From an uncultured Collinsella sp. (GTDB lineage Bacteria > Actinomycetota > Coriobacteriia > Coriobacteriales > Coriobacteriaceae), in contig CAUEQX010000072.1 of the NCBI GenBank assembly GCA_959020035.1, forward strand, positions 1 through 9,280: a DNA stretch of 9,280 nt, written 5' to 3'. The translations under genes and the position numbers were made by a program. The stretch's first letter is position 1. The number at the start of each line of letters is the position of its first letter. The notes below the pieces were generated by a model, which was given only the letters and a program-made list of their open reading frames with translations, ran no database searches and had not been told where the DNA came from. Positions 1 through 6,972 of this stretch are shown piece after piece.

Positions 1-527
1 ACCTGCGCAATCGCGCAGGCAATCAGCACAAATTGTTGCGGAATTCCCGCGGGCATTACCATATGGTTGAGCACCTGAACCAGAATGCCGGCAGCATAGG
101 AAAGCGCCGCGGCACGCGCCAGGCAAGGGGTCCGCGCAAAACGACGCGCAAAGTTGGCATGGGCGGTCGATCCGCAGTAGCCCAGAGCGCAACAGGCAAC
201 CAAGCCCCCGGCAATCACCACTTGGAACTGCACCGCCATAATCATCAGCAGCAATGCCGACACCAACAGCACGCCTGTGATGTCACTCGTCGCAGCAATC
301 GCCTGAGGGCGACGATAGTACAGAAGAGGGCGCACGAAAAAGCCGATCACGCTCGCACCAATGACGATGCTCTCGTAAATGACAACCTCATTCGACGGTA
401 CAAACTCGGCGACGCGCACATCAAAGAGGTACTCGACAGCCAAAAACGTAAAAACGAAAAGCGCCAGGCACAGAATCTCCCGTATGCCCCGGCGCAGGTA
501 TGCGGTTGTGTCTCCCAGGTCCCTCAT
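1..527 (-). CDS. Multi-pass membrane protein, N-terminal part (probable MFS-LuxR type regulator), truncated by window edge
   Basis: The minus strand reads open from ATG at 527 to the window edge, giving 175 complete codons starting MRDLGDTTAYLRRG. A short basic N-terminus is followed by about six hydrophobic helices, roughly residues 17-36, 48-70, 83-100, 102-118, 137-158 and 165 onward, with short Arg-rich loops such as RPLLYYRR and ARRFAR. The loop after helix 4 (ALGYCGSTAHANFARRF) and the helix ending in GILVQVLNH resemble the membrane half of coriobacterial proteins that join a 12-helix MFS-like region to a C-terminal LuxR DNA-binding domain. That C-terminal half would lie left of the window and cannot be seen, so the family call is an inference. 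ATG 527 is preferred because GGGGG lies about 5 bases upstream. An in-frame ATG at 563 has no ribosome site. A weak -10-like TAAAAT lies at 562-567. The opposite-strand open frame here is rich in His, Gln and Arg, as expected of a shadow. Confidence 0.68.
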   Translation of the reverse strand, partial: MRDLGDTTAYLRRGIREILCLALFVFTFLAVEYLFDVRVAEFVPSNEVVIYESIVIGASVIGFFVRPLLYYRRPQAIAATSDITGVLLVSALLLMIMAVQFQVVIAGGLVACCALGYCGSTAHANFARRFARTPCLARAAALSYAAGILVQVLNHMVMPAGIPQQFVLIACAIAQ

Positions 528-667
528 GGTAACCCCCAGCCGGTTAGATGTCCGGAAAACCATTTTAATGGAGAACGGGTCCTGATACACACGCAATGCC
601 CGAAGTGCTTCCAATCCGGCCCAAACCGCCCTCAACAAAAGTGCCCCCGATGACTAGTCGGGAAAAT

Positions 668-682
668 GGGCCATGTGTCCCA
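668..682 (-). promoter_or_regulatory. Operator-like dyad, copy 1: TGGGACA-CA-TGGCCC
   Basis: Read on the minus strand the site is TGGGACACATGGCCC, an imperfect dyad of the form GGGnCA-N2-TGnCCC. The same 15-base site with only the two central bases changed occurs at 9220-9234, upstream of the other minus-strand transcription unit, in the same orientation. The two non-palindromic positions (A4 and G11 of the 14-base core) are also shared. This copy lies 141 bases upstream of the left membrane-protein start and about 98 bases upstream of the plus-strand ATG at 780, so it could serve either gene. A weak TTGTGG -35-like hexamer follows it on the plus strand at 684-689, but no good -10 was found there. 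A LuxR-family protein is a plausible binder; this is inference. Confidence 0.5.
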
Positions 683-730
683 GTTGTGGAGACTCCTTGA
701 GCCGTCTGGGTATCGCGAAGGATCGCGCAC

Positions 731-774
731 TCCCCCATCATCAAAAGTGACACACGCTACCAGTTGATGGGAGG
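731..774 (+). promoter_or_regulatory. Possible hairpin covering the ribosome binding site of the 780 gene
   Basis: Bases 734-740 (CCCATCA) pair perfectly with 765-771 (TGATGGG). After one mismatch the stem can extend to 731-732 with 773-774. The right arm contains most of the GGGAGG ribosome binding site at 769-774, which sits 5 bases before the ATG at 780. The loop is about 24 bases, so stability is modest. An alternative register pairs 739-744 (CATCAA) with 764-769 (TTGATG). Either would partly hide the ribosome site. No ligand-binding fold was recognised. Confidence 0.3.
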
Positions 775-779
775 CAGCC

Positions 780-1517
780 ATGGGCTTCTTTGACAAGATG
801 TTCGAGAAGAAAGAGTGCGCGATTTGCGGTACCGAGCTGGGACTTCTAGTTAAGACAAAAATCAATGAAGGCTACCTGTGCAAAGAGTGCGCCGGCAAGC
901 TCTCCCCCTTCTTTGGCGGCTATCGCTCCAGCACCGCGGACGATATCCGTGAGCAACTCGCCTACCGCGAGGCCAATGCCGAGCGCCTGGCGTCGTTCAA
1001 CCCCACGCGCACGCTTTCTGCCGGGCGCACCAATATTATGCTCGATGAGGACGCGGGCCTGCTGATCATCACTTCGCAGAGCCGCTGGCGCGACGCCAAT
1101 CCCGACATCATCGAGTTCTCGCAGGTACTCGGCTGCGATATGGATATCGACGAGCAGCGCACCGAGATCTACCGCGAGACCAAGGACGGCGAGCGCGAGA
1201 GCTACAACCCGCCGCGCTACGACCTGGATTACGACTTTAATCTGACCATCCACGTCAACACGCCGTACTTTACCGAGATCAACCTGCGCGTGAACGACTC
1301 CACCATCGATCAGCGCGGCTCCATCGAATATCGCGAGGCCAAGCGCCAGGCAACCGAAGTCCGCGATGCGCTGGTGCAGCTGCGCCAGGAGACGCGCGAC
1401 AGCGTCGTGGCCGCCAAGGCCCCCAAGACCGCGGTGACCTGCCCCTTCTGCGGAGCCACCACCATTCCCGATGCCAGTGGGCGCTGCGAATACTGCGGCG
1501 GCGCCATCGGCGCATAG
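780..1517 (+). CDS. DUF4428-like zinc-finger protein with C-terminal zinc ribbon
   Basis: This is a soluble 245-residue protein with no signal peptide or membrane helix. The N-terminus carries a treble-clef or ribbon-like Cys4 site (C13-x2-C16 and C34-x2-C37, in ECAICG and LCKECAG), matching the style of DUF4428 domains. The middle, about residues 70-175, is a beta-rich stretch containing LDEDAGLLIITS that I cannot assign. A helical segment at about 185-215 (YREAKRQATEVRDALVQLRQ) precedes a C-terminal zinc ribbon, C221-x2-C224 and C236-x2-C239 (CPFCG and CEYCGG). The start is ATG 780 with GGGAGG 5 bases upstream. It is first in a same-strand cluster, 24 bases before the next gene, whose product also begins with zinc ribbons. 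A shared role with the membrane-anchored zinc-ribbon and SPFH proteins downstream is likely, but the molecular function is unknown. The long open frame on the opposite strand (846-2135) is a high-GC shadow. Confidence 0.85.
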   Translation: MGFFDKMFEKKECAICGTELGLLVKTKINEGYLCKECAGKLSPFFGGYRSSTADDIREQLAYREANAERLASFNPTRTLSAGRTNIMLDEDAGLLIITSQSRWRDANPDIIEFSQVLGCDMDIDEQRTEIYRETKDGERESYNPPRYDLDYDFNLTIHVNTPYFTEINLRVNDSTIDQRGSIEYREAKRQATEVRDALVQLRQETRDSVVAAKAPKTAVTCPFCGATTIPDASGRCEYCGGAIGA

Positions 1518-1541
1518 CCTCCGGCAGCGAAAGGACCGATC

Positions 1542-2864
1542 ATGGCCTTCGAGAGCGTCAACTATCAATGCCCCGCGTGTGGCGGCCCCCTTCACTTTGC
1601 CAGTGCCGAGCAAAAGCTCGTCTGCGACTACTGCGATTCTCGTTTTGAAGTCGAAGAAGTCGAGGCCCTCTATCGCGAGCGCCAGGACAAGGCAGATGCC
1701 AAAGCCGATGCCGCAGCCGCGGCCCCCAAGCCTGCTGTCGACGATGCCGTGCAGGAGCTGGCCCAAAACGCCGGCTACATCTGCTCGTCGTGCGGCGCCG
1801 AGCTCGTGTCCGACGGCACCGTCGCCGTCACCACCTGCCCGTACTGCGGCAACTCCGCCGTGGCGCCCGGCCAGCTCTCTGGCGACTTCTCGCCCGACCT
1901 GGTGATTCCGTTTAAGCTCGGGCGCGATGACGTCACGGCCGCACTCAAGGAACACTACAAGGGCAAGATCTTGCTGCCCAAGAGCTTTGTCACCGGCAAC
2001 CATATCGACGAGGTCCAAGGTGTCTACGTGCCGTTCTGGCTCTACGGCGCCCGCGTTGACGGCGAAGTGTACTTTGACGCGACCAACGAGACCGTGACCG
2101 AGGAATCCGACCGCACCGTCACGACCACCGACCACTACGATGCCTATCGCAAGGGCAATATCTCGTTTAAGCGCGTGCCCGTCGACGGATCATCCAAGAT
2201 GCCCGACGGCCACATGGACGCCATCGAGCCGTTTGACTACGACGCACTGCGTCCGTTCTCGGTCGCATATATGCCCGGCTACATCGCCAACCGTTACGAC
2301 GAGGACTGCGAGACCTGCAAGGCGCGCGCCGAGCGCCGCATGGAAGAAAGCACGATCTCGGCCCTGCGCGAGACCGTCGTCGACGAATACGACGATGCCA
2401 CGGTCGAAAGCAAGCAGCTCGACTACACCTGGGAAGACAGCGACTACGCCCTGTTCCCCGTCTGGATGCTCTCCACCTCGTGGAACGGCAAGAGCTACCT
2501 GTTTGCCATGAACGGCCAGACCGGCCGCTTGGTCGGCGAGCTCCCCTGCTCCAAGCCCAAGCTCGCCATCGCCTCGGTGCTGTTCTTTGTGATCGGATTT
2601 ATCCTCTCCCAGATTCTCTTTATGGGTGAGAACGCCTTCGATCCGGATTACCTCACCTTTGATATCGAGGGCATCCTCATCAACATCATCGCGCCGCTGA
2701 TCATCGTGATTATCGGAGACGTGCTACTGGTAGGCCAGCTCAAGACAGCCAACGAAGCAACCCATGCCGATGAGTATTGTGGCGAGCTCGACCTGACCGA
2801 GAAGCACGACACCTTCAGCCACACCGAGACCACCGTTGTCATGAAAGACGACAAGGACGACTAA
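1542..2864 (+). CDS. TFIIB-type zinc-ribbon membrane protein (YdjG-like)
   Basis: The 440-residue product opens with a TFIIB-type zinc ribbon (C10, C13, C28, C31; YQCPACGGPLHF and CDYCDSRF). An Ala/Lys-rich linker at about 45-65 follows, then a second ribbon (C81, C84, C99, C102). The core contains PDLVIPFKLGRDD and the GVYVPFWLYGARVDG stretch at about 160-175, which I recognise from YdjG-type TFIIB zinc-ribbon proteins. A further CxxC (C256, C259, DCETCKARAE) lies in the core. Two hydrophobic helices at about 342-362 and 377-399 anchor the C-terminus, leaving an acidic tail ending MKDDKDD. In B. subtilis, YdjG works with YdjF (PspA), YdjH and YdjI in a membrane-stress module. Only the YdjG-like and YdjI-like parts are seen here. 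The start ATG 1542 has AAAGGA about 6 bases upstream. The gene sits 24 bases after the DUF4428-like gene and 48 before the SPFH gene, so co-transcription is likely. Confidence 0.85.
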   Translation: MAFESVNYQCPACGGPLHFASAEQKLVCDYCDSRFEVEEVEALYRERQDKADAKADAAAAAPKPAVDDAVQELAQNAGYICSSCGAELVSDGTVAVTTCPYCGNSAVAPGQLSGDFSPDLVIPFKLGRDDVTAALKEHYKGKILLPKSFVTGNHIDEVQGVYVPFWLYGARVDGEVYFDATNETVTEESDRTVTTTDHYDAYRKGNISFKRVPVDGSSKMPDGHMDAIEPFDYDALRPFSVAYMPGYIANRYDEDCETCKARAERRMEESTISALRETVVDEYDDATVESKQLDYTWEDSDYALFPVWMLSTSWNGKSYLFAMNGQTGRLVGELPCSKPKLAIASVLFFVIGFILSQILFMGENAFDPDYLTFDIEGILINIIAPLIIVIIGDVLLVGQLKTANEATHADEYCGELDLTEKHDTFSHTETTVVMKDDKDD

Positions 2865-2912
2865 GCAATCCAACCAATACCACCCGGCCTTTGACGAGAA
2901 AGGAAGATCACC

Positions 2913-4154
2913 ATGGGACTCTTGAAAGCTGGATTGGGAGCTGCCGGCGGCGTCATAGCCGACCAGTGGAAGGAATTTATCTACTGCGAATCGATGCCTG
3001 CTGACGTCTTGGCCTGCAAGGGCAGCAAGCGCACCGGCGGCCGCAGCTCCAACACGCGCGGCGAGGACAACGTCATCTCCAACGGCTCGGTCATCGCCGT
3101 CAACGACGGCCAGGGCATGCTCGTGGTGCAAAACGGCAAGATCATCGAAGTCGCGCTGGAGCCCGGTGAGTTCGTCTTCGATACCGGCAGCGAGCCGAGC
3201 GTCTTTAGCGGCAACCTGGGCGATTCCATCAAGGAGACCTTCGCCAATATCGGCAGCCGCTTTACCTTTGGCGGCGACGCGGGCAAGGACCAGCGCGTCT
3301 ACTTCATCAACACCAAGGAGATCATCGGCAACAAGTACGGCACCGCCTCGCCCGTGCCCTTCCGCGTGGTCGATAACAACATTGGCCTGGACGTCGACAT
3401 CTCCGTGCGCTGCAACGGCGAGTATTCGTACCGCATCACCAACCCGCTGCTGTTCTACACCAACGTATGCGGCAACGTGACCGATAGCTACACGCGCGAC
3501 AAGATCGACAGCCAGCTTAAGTCCGAGCTGCTCACCGCCCTGCAGCCCGCCTTTGCCAAGATCTCGGAGATGGGCATCCGCTACAGCGCCATCCCCGGCC
3601 ACACCACCGAGCTCGCCCGCGCGCTCAACGAGGTCCTCTCTGCCGACTGGCGTGACCTGCGCGGCGTCGAGATCGTAAGCTTTGGCGTCAACTCCATCGC
3701 CGCCTCGCAAGAAGACGAGCAGATGATCAAGGACCTGCAGAAAGCCGCGGTCATGCGCGATCCCACCATGGCGGCAGCCAACATCGCCAGCGCCCAGAGC
3801 GATGCGATGCGCGCGGCAGCCGCCAACCCCAACGGCGCGATGGCAGGCTTTATGGGCATGGGCATGGCAGGTGGCATGGGCGGCATGAACGCCAGCCAGC
3901 TGTTCGCCGCCGGCCAGGCACAGCAGCAGGCCGCCCCGCAGCCGGCTCCGGCTCCCGCCCCCGCACCGGCTCCCGCCGCCGCACCTGCGGCCGGCACGTG
4001 GACTTGCAGCTGCGGCGCCACCAACACCGGCAAGTTCTGCTCCGAGTGCGGCAGTCCCGCACCCGCCCCGGCACCGGCAAAGTGGTTCTGCCCCAACTGC
4101 GGCAGCGAAAACGGCGGCAAGTTCTGCAGCAACTGCGGAACGCCCCGGCCCTAG
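2913..4154 (+). CDS. SPFH/virion-core-like protein with C-terminal double zinc ribbon (YdjI-like)
   Basis: The 413-residue product has the layout of YdjI-type SPFH (virion core-like) proteins. A short N-terminus with IADQWKEFIYCESMP is followed by SNGSVIAVNDGQGMLVVQNG and an SPFH-like body to about residue 260, including PVPFRVVDNNIGLDVDISVRC. A helical stretch lies at about 264-305, a Gly/Met-rich segment at 306-326, and an Ala/Pro linker at 340-361. Two zinc ribbons end the protein: C365, C367, C376, C379 and C393, C396, C405, C408 (KFCSECG and KFCSNCG). The first ribbon has CxC in its first knuckle instead of CxxC. There is no membrane helix; SPFH proteins usually associate with the inner face of the membrane as oligomers. 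B. subtilis YdjI acts with YdjG in recruiting the PspA-like YdjF, but no pspA gene lies in this window. ATG 2913 has AAAGGA at 2899-2904. Confidence 0.87.
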   Translation: MGLLKAGLGAAGGVIADQWKEFIYCESMPADVLACKGSKRTGGRSSNTRGEDNVISNGSVIAVNDGQGMLVVQNGKIIEVALEPGEFVFDTGSEPSVFSGNLGDSIKETFANIGSRFTFGGDAGKDQRVYFINTKEIIGNKYGTASPVPFRVVDNNIGLDVDISVRCNGEYSYRITNPLLFYTNVCGNVTDSYTRDKIDSQLKSELLTALQPAFAKISEMGIRYSAIPGHTTELARALNEVLSADWRDLRGVEIVSFGVNSIAASQEDEQMIKDLQKAAVMRDPTMAAANIASAQSDAMRAAAANPNGAMAGFMGMGMAGGMGGMNASQLFAAGQAQQQAAPQPAPAPAPAPAPAAAPAAGTWTCSCGATNTGKFCSECGSPAPAPAPAKWFCPNCGSENGGKFCSNCGTPRP

Positions 4155-4173
4155 CCCCTCTATCTGGTAATTG

Positions 4174-4195
4174 GCGGGGGATCCGCCACCCCCGC
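4174..4195 (+). terminator. GC-rich hairpin between SPFH and lipoprotein genes (weak terminator or attenuator)
   Basis: Bases 4174-4180 (GCGGGGG) pair perfectly with 4189-4195 (CCCCCGC) around an 8-base loop, 20 bases after the SPFH stop codon. An alternative pairing is TGGCGG (4172-4177, with neighbouring bases) with CCGCCA (4183-4188). Only a poor T stretch (ATTTGCTTCT) follows, so full termination is doubtful. The element may reduce readthrough into the lipoprotein gene or protect the upstream message 3' end. No clear separate promoter was seen before the lipoprotein gene. Confidence 0.4.
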
Positions 4196-4234
4196 ATTTG
4201 CTTCTATGGGTTTCGTTCGATGAAGGAGGACACC

Positions 4235-5077
4235 ATGAAGACAACGTTCAAAAAGTCCGTACTTGCATTTCTGACATGCGTCCTGGCGCTCGCCTTTGCC
4301 CTGACGGGCTGCAGCGGCGGCGGCAAGGACCCCAAGGCCAACTTCGTCGGCAGCTGGCAGTACTCGGGTGGAACCTTGGATGGCGAAGAGCTCACCGATG
4401 AGTACATGGATATGCTCAAGGAGTGGGGCGTCAACTGCATCCTGATCCTCGATGAGGACGGCACGGGCACTCTCGACCTGTTCCTTGAAGTTGTCGACCT
4501 TAAGTGGGAGGCCAAGGACGCCACCACCGCAACCATCACCGCCGACGGTGATTCGCAGGACATGAAGCTCAAGGATGGCAAGCTCGTTCTCGAGGCGGAC
4601 GGTGACGAACTCGTCTTTACCAAGTCCGACAAGGATCTGTCCGGTACGGTGAAGAAGGATCGCGAGGCGGCCGAAAAAGAAGAGGAGATCGATGAGGCCG
4701 TCGAAGACGGCGATGTCCAAAGCGTCGAAATCTCCCCCGCCGTCACCGTCGCCGATGACGACCTGTGCACCATCACCATCACCGAGAAGTTCCAGGACGA
4801 CTGGGGCGACATCGGCTTTGTCGTCAACATCACCAACAAGAGCGACAAGGACCTGACCTTCTACGCTCCCACCGGCAAGACCAACGTCAACGGCACCATG
4901 AAGGAAGCCTGGTTCTCGGCTCACCTGATGCCCGGCACCAACGCCACCGAAGAGTTCACCTTCTCGAAGGGCACGCTTGACAGCTTCGACAGCCTGGTCA
5001 ACACGACCATCGGCATCGATGCCTACCTGACCGACTCTTACGAGGACGTTGCCTCTTACAGCGCAACCATCGCGTAA
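4235..5077 (+). CDS. Secreted lipoprotein with charged linker and Ig-like C-terminal domain
   Basis: The 280-residue product has a typical lipoprotein signal peptide: KTTFKK, a hydrophobic core, then the lipobox LTGC at 23-26, with Cys26 expected to be lipidated. After a Gly-rich spacer, residues 36-135 form a beta-rich domain starting NFVGSWQYSGG, with LDEDGTGTLDL, similar in style to lipocalin-like stress or threshold domains. A highly charged helix at about 138-160 (KKDREAAEKEEEIDEAVED) links to a C-terminal beta domain (about 162-280) with DIGFVVNITNKSDKDLTFY, resembling Ig-like extracellular domains of Gram-positive lipoproteins. The exact family is not known to me. ATG 4235 is chosen over upstream in-frame codons because AAGGAGG lies 5 bases before it and the signal peptide begins there; the frame is open from 3998 only by overlap with the SPFH gene. 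It follows that gene by 80 bases and ends the cluster at a strong terminator. Confidence 0.85.
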   Translation: MKTTFKKSVLAFLTCVLALAFALTGCSGGGKDPKANFVGSWQYSGGTLDGEELTDEYMDMLKEWGVNCILILDEDGTGTLDLFLEVVDLKWEAKDATTATITADGDSQDMKLKDGKLVLEADGDELVFTKSDKDLSGTVKKDREAAEKEEEIDEAVEDGDVQSVEISPAVTVADDDLCTITITEKFQDDWGDIGFVVNITNKSDKDLTFYAPTGKTNVNGTMKEAWFSAHLMPGTNATEEFTFSKGTLDSFDSLVNTTIGIDAYLTDSYEDVASYSATIA

Positions 5078-5125
5078 CGGCAGACACCGACAGCCGCGGA
5101 TTGGCGGACACATCCACGCACACCA

Positions 5126-5165
5126 GGCGGGACCGCAGGAGTTGATCCTGCGGCCCCGCCGCTTT
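5126..5165 (+). terminator. Strong intrinsic-type hairpin between convergent units
   Basis: Bases 5126-5131 plus 5133-5140 pair with 5146-5153 plus 5155-5160 (GGCGGG-CCGCAGGA against TCCTGCGG-CCCGCC), with a single A/C mismatch and a 5-base GTTGA loop. GCTTTA follows on the plus strand, a short T stretch. It lies about 50 bases after the lipoprotein stop and 20 bases past the end of the response-regulator gene on the other strand, so the stem could also act on minus-strand transcripts, although no T tract follows in that direction. Confidence 0.75.
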
Positions 5166-5185
5166 ATGCCGATGCGTAACGAGCG

Positions 5186-5806
5186 CTAGCGCTCCATGTT
5201 GGGAACGATGCTGCCCTCCGTTACTGCGCGCACGGCCAAGCGCATGATGTTGTCGTAGCCGGTCTTATTGAGAATCTCCGAGATGCGGCGTTTGATGGTG
5301 CCCTCGCTCATAAACAGCTCGGCCGCGATCTCGCGACGGCTCTTGCCCTCGCAGGCAAGGCGCAAAATCGACAGCTCTACATCGTCGAGGGCCGCCGTGC
5401 CCGAGAAGATGCTCTCGGGCGGCTTGGGAAACGTGCAGTAACCCGCCAACGTGGAGCGCATCACGGCGAAAAGCTCGTCGATACCGACGTTCTTGTACAC
5501 AAAGCTGTCGACGCCCGCCTCGCGCGCCTGGTCCACAAAGGTGATTTCGGGCATACCCGTCATGATAATGACGCGGCACTCGGGCAGTTGTTCTTTGATG
5601 CGCGCCGCCGCCACGATGCCGTTGGAATCATGCTCGGTGCATACGTCCATCAGTATCATGTCCGGACGCTCCTTGAGCGCAACGTCCAAGGCATCCGAGG
5701 CGTCGGCGATCGCGGCGACAACGGTCATGTCGGGCTGGTCACCGACGGAGTGCGAGAGGCTCTCGCGCAGAATGGCCTGGTCTTCGACTATAAGGACGCG
5801 AATCAT
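5186..5806 (-). CDS. NarL/LuxR-family response regulator
   Basis: The 206-residue protein is a complete two-component response regulator. The receiver domain (about 1-120) has the acidic pair E8/D9, phosphoacceptor D54 (MILMDVC), T83 (IIMTGMP) and K105 (FVYKN). A linker at about 122-138 leads to a LuxR-type helix-turn-helix at about 140-200 (ELSILRLACEGKSRREIAAE and MSEGTIKRRISEIL). Phosphorylation at D54 should drive dimer binding to DNA. Its start ATG (5806-5804) overlaps the kinase stop in an ATGA, with AAAGGAG about 7 bases upstream, so translation is coupled to the kinase frame. It is the last gene of the minus-strand signalling operon. The partner kinase is interrupted by a stop codon, so this regulator may be unphosphorylated, served by another kinase or small phosphodonor, or reached through a restarted kinase fragment. 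The strong ribosome site may still permit its independent translation. Confidence 0.93.
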   Translation of the reverse strand: MIRVLIVEDQAILRESLSHSVGDQPDMTVVAAIADASDALDVALKERPDMILMDVCTEHDSNGIVAAARIKEQLPECRVIIMTGMPEITFVDQAREAGVDSFVYKNVGIDELFAVMRSTLAGYCTFPKPPESIFSGTAALDDVELSILRLACEGKSRREIAAELFMSEGTIKRRISEILNKTGYDNIMRLAVRAVTEGSIVPNMER

Positions 5807-6939
5807 GAGCTTCTCCTTTGGACCGTGGCGTTGGAGGCGAGCGGGATGGACACCGCAAGCGTAAAGGGCGGGGTGCTGTGGACTTCCAGGCTGCCGCCCA
5901 GATTCTGTGTGACATGCCTCATGCCAGGGATACCCGTTCCCTCGCGATACGATACGGGTGCAGGCGCGCCGTCGTTAGAAACGGTCATCCGCGCAACAGC
6001 GCCGTCTTCCGACGTCTCCTGCCGCAGGCGCACATGGACCTGATGGGCCTGTGCATGCTTGGTGGCATTGGTCGAGGCCTCGCGGATAATCTGCAGAAAG
6101 GCTGCGGCGACACGTGCGTCGCTTGGCAGCTCGCCCTCCACATCGATCTGCACGCTCACCAGGCCAAAAGCATGGACGATATCACCCAGTTGCTCTGCCG
6201 GTTCGGTGTCGCCCCCGCTGCGCAGATCGGCAGCGATTGAGCGCAGCAGCGGGTCGATCTGCTCGAGTGACTCGTCATCCAGGCGCCCCTCCTCCAGATA
6301 ACGATGGAGGATGGACAGGCGCTGCCCGATCACGTCGTGCACGCGAGCGCGCATACGCAGATAGGCCGCATTGTCAGCAACTTTTTTGACTTCTTCGATC
6401 TGGGCTTGGAGCTCTTGGCCCGCAAGCTCAAGCAGGTGGTTGGCTTGCGCCAGGCGATCATGAGCATGCGCATACTCTGTTACATCCAGGCCGATAATGC
6501 GCTCGAAAAGGCGGCCCGAAACCATAACGTCATCGTGCACAAACAAGCGAATCTCGGCGGGAGAAACCTCGACCACAACGCGCGCCTCACCAAAGCGGTC
6601 CAGATTAATCCGTACGCGGTTCCTGCTGCTTTCGGGCATTTGCATGCTGAGTTTGCGCAGGTCGTTCCATGTACCGCTCATATCGCCTAGGTCGGTGGGC
6701 ATATGAAGCTCCACCAGGTTTTTTCGCATGCAGCGGTTCATGAGCAGCGGACGGCCCCTCGGGTCCAGATACAGGATGCCCACGGGAATCACGTTGATGG
6801 TCTCGATCGTCGAGAACATGGTGATATCCTCTTGGCGGTTGCGAACGTCCATCAAGAGCGCCGCGATGGAACGGAACAGGAAGAACGCTCCCTCTGTGAT
6901 AAGGACAACGGTCCACGCCGAGCCCATGGCAAAAACCAC
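5803..6939 (-). CDS. Surviving 3' reading frame of the interrupted kinase (one helix, PAS-like, HisKA_3, HATPase)
   Basis: This is the stretch after the TAG that could be made by restart at GTG 6939 or ATG 6927. It keeps one complete membrane helix, the PAS-like segment, the H-box histidine and all ATP-binding boxes, so a restart product could be an active but input-deaf kinase. No convincing ribosome site precedes GTG 6939. A weak GGTGG lies about 8 bases before ATG 6927. Whether it is translated cannot be decided from sequence. Confidence 0.4.
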   Translation of the reverse strand: MVFAMGSAWTVVLITEGAFFLFRSIAALLMDVRNRQEDITMFSTIETINVIPVGILYLDPRGRPLLMNRCMRKNLVELHMPTDLGDMSGTWNDLRKLSMQMPESSRNRVRINLDRFGEARVVVEVSPAEIRLFVHDDVMVSGRLFERIIGLDVTEYAHAHDRLAQANHLLELAGQELQAQIEEVKKVADNAAYLRMRARVHDVIGQRLSILHRYLEEGRLDDESLEQIDPLLRSIAADLRSGGDTEPAEQLGDIVHAFGLVSVQIDVEGELPSDARVAAAFLQIIREASTNATKHAQAHQVHVRLRQETSEDGAVARMTVSNDGAPAPVSYREGTGIPGMRHVTQNLGGSLEVHSTPPFTLAVSIPLASNATVQRRSS

Positions 6940-6969
6940 CGGCGGTGTAACGGTGACAACAAGCAGCAG

Positions 6970-6972
6970 CTA
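6970..6972 (-). other. In-frame amber codon inside the kinase
   Basis: The minus-strand codons around it read ATG CTG GTC TAG CTG CTG CTT. One base change would give a sense codon such as TTG, TCG, CAG or TGG, of which TTG (Leu) or TGG (Trp) suit the surrounding membrane helix. No frameshift or deletion accompanies it, and no hairpin typical of programmed readthrough was recognised just downstream. Confidence 0.9.

Noticed and set aside
33..653. 206-residue open frame on the plus strand
   Set aside because: Composition is dominated by His, Gln, Arg and Asn with no domain. It is the shadow of the hydrophobic minus-strand membrane protein, which has a ribosome site and clear helices.
714..727. 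CGCGA-AGGA-TCGCG inverted repeat, also readable as two ATCGCG direct repeats
   Set aside because: Arms of only 5 bases in a GC-rich background, with no second copy found; not enough to call an operator.
846..2135. 429-residue open frame on the minus strand
   Set aside because: It lies opposite two genes with clear zinc-ribbon motifs and ribosome sites. Its Gly/Ala/Val-rich repetitive composition is typical of the antisense of GC-rich genes.
2724..4244. 506-residue open frame on the minus strand
   Set aside because: It is antisense to the SPFH gene and flanks, has low complexity and no recognisable domain; a GC-driven shadow.
4765..4980. Small frame beginning with a run of His residues
   Set aside because: It is a +1 shadow of Thr/Ile codons (ACC ATC) in the lipoprotein gene.
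5078..5185. Possible small RNA between convergent genes
   Set aside because: The only structure seen is the terminator stem; no promoter-like hexamers precede it.
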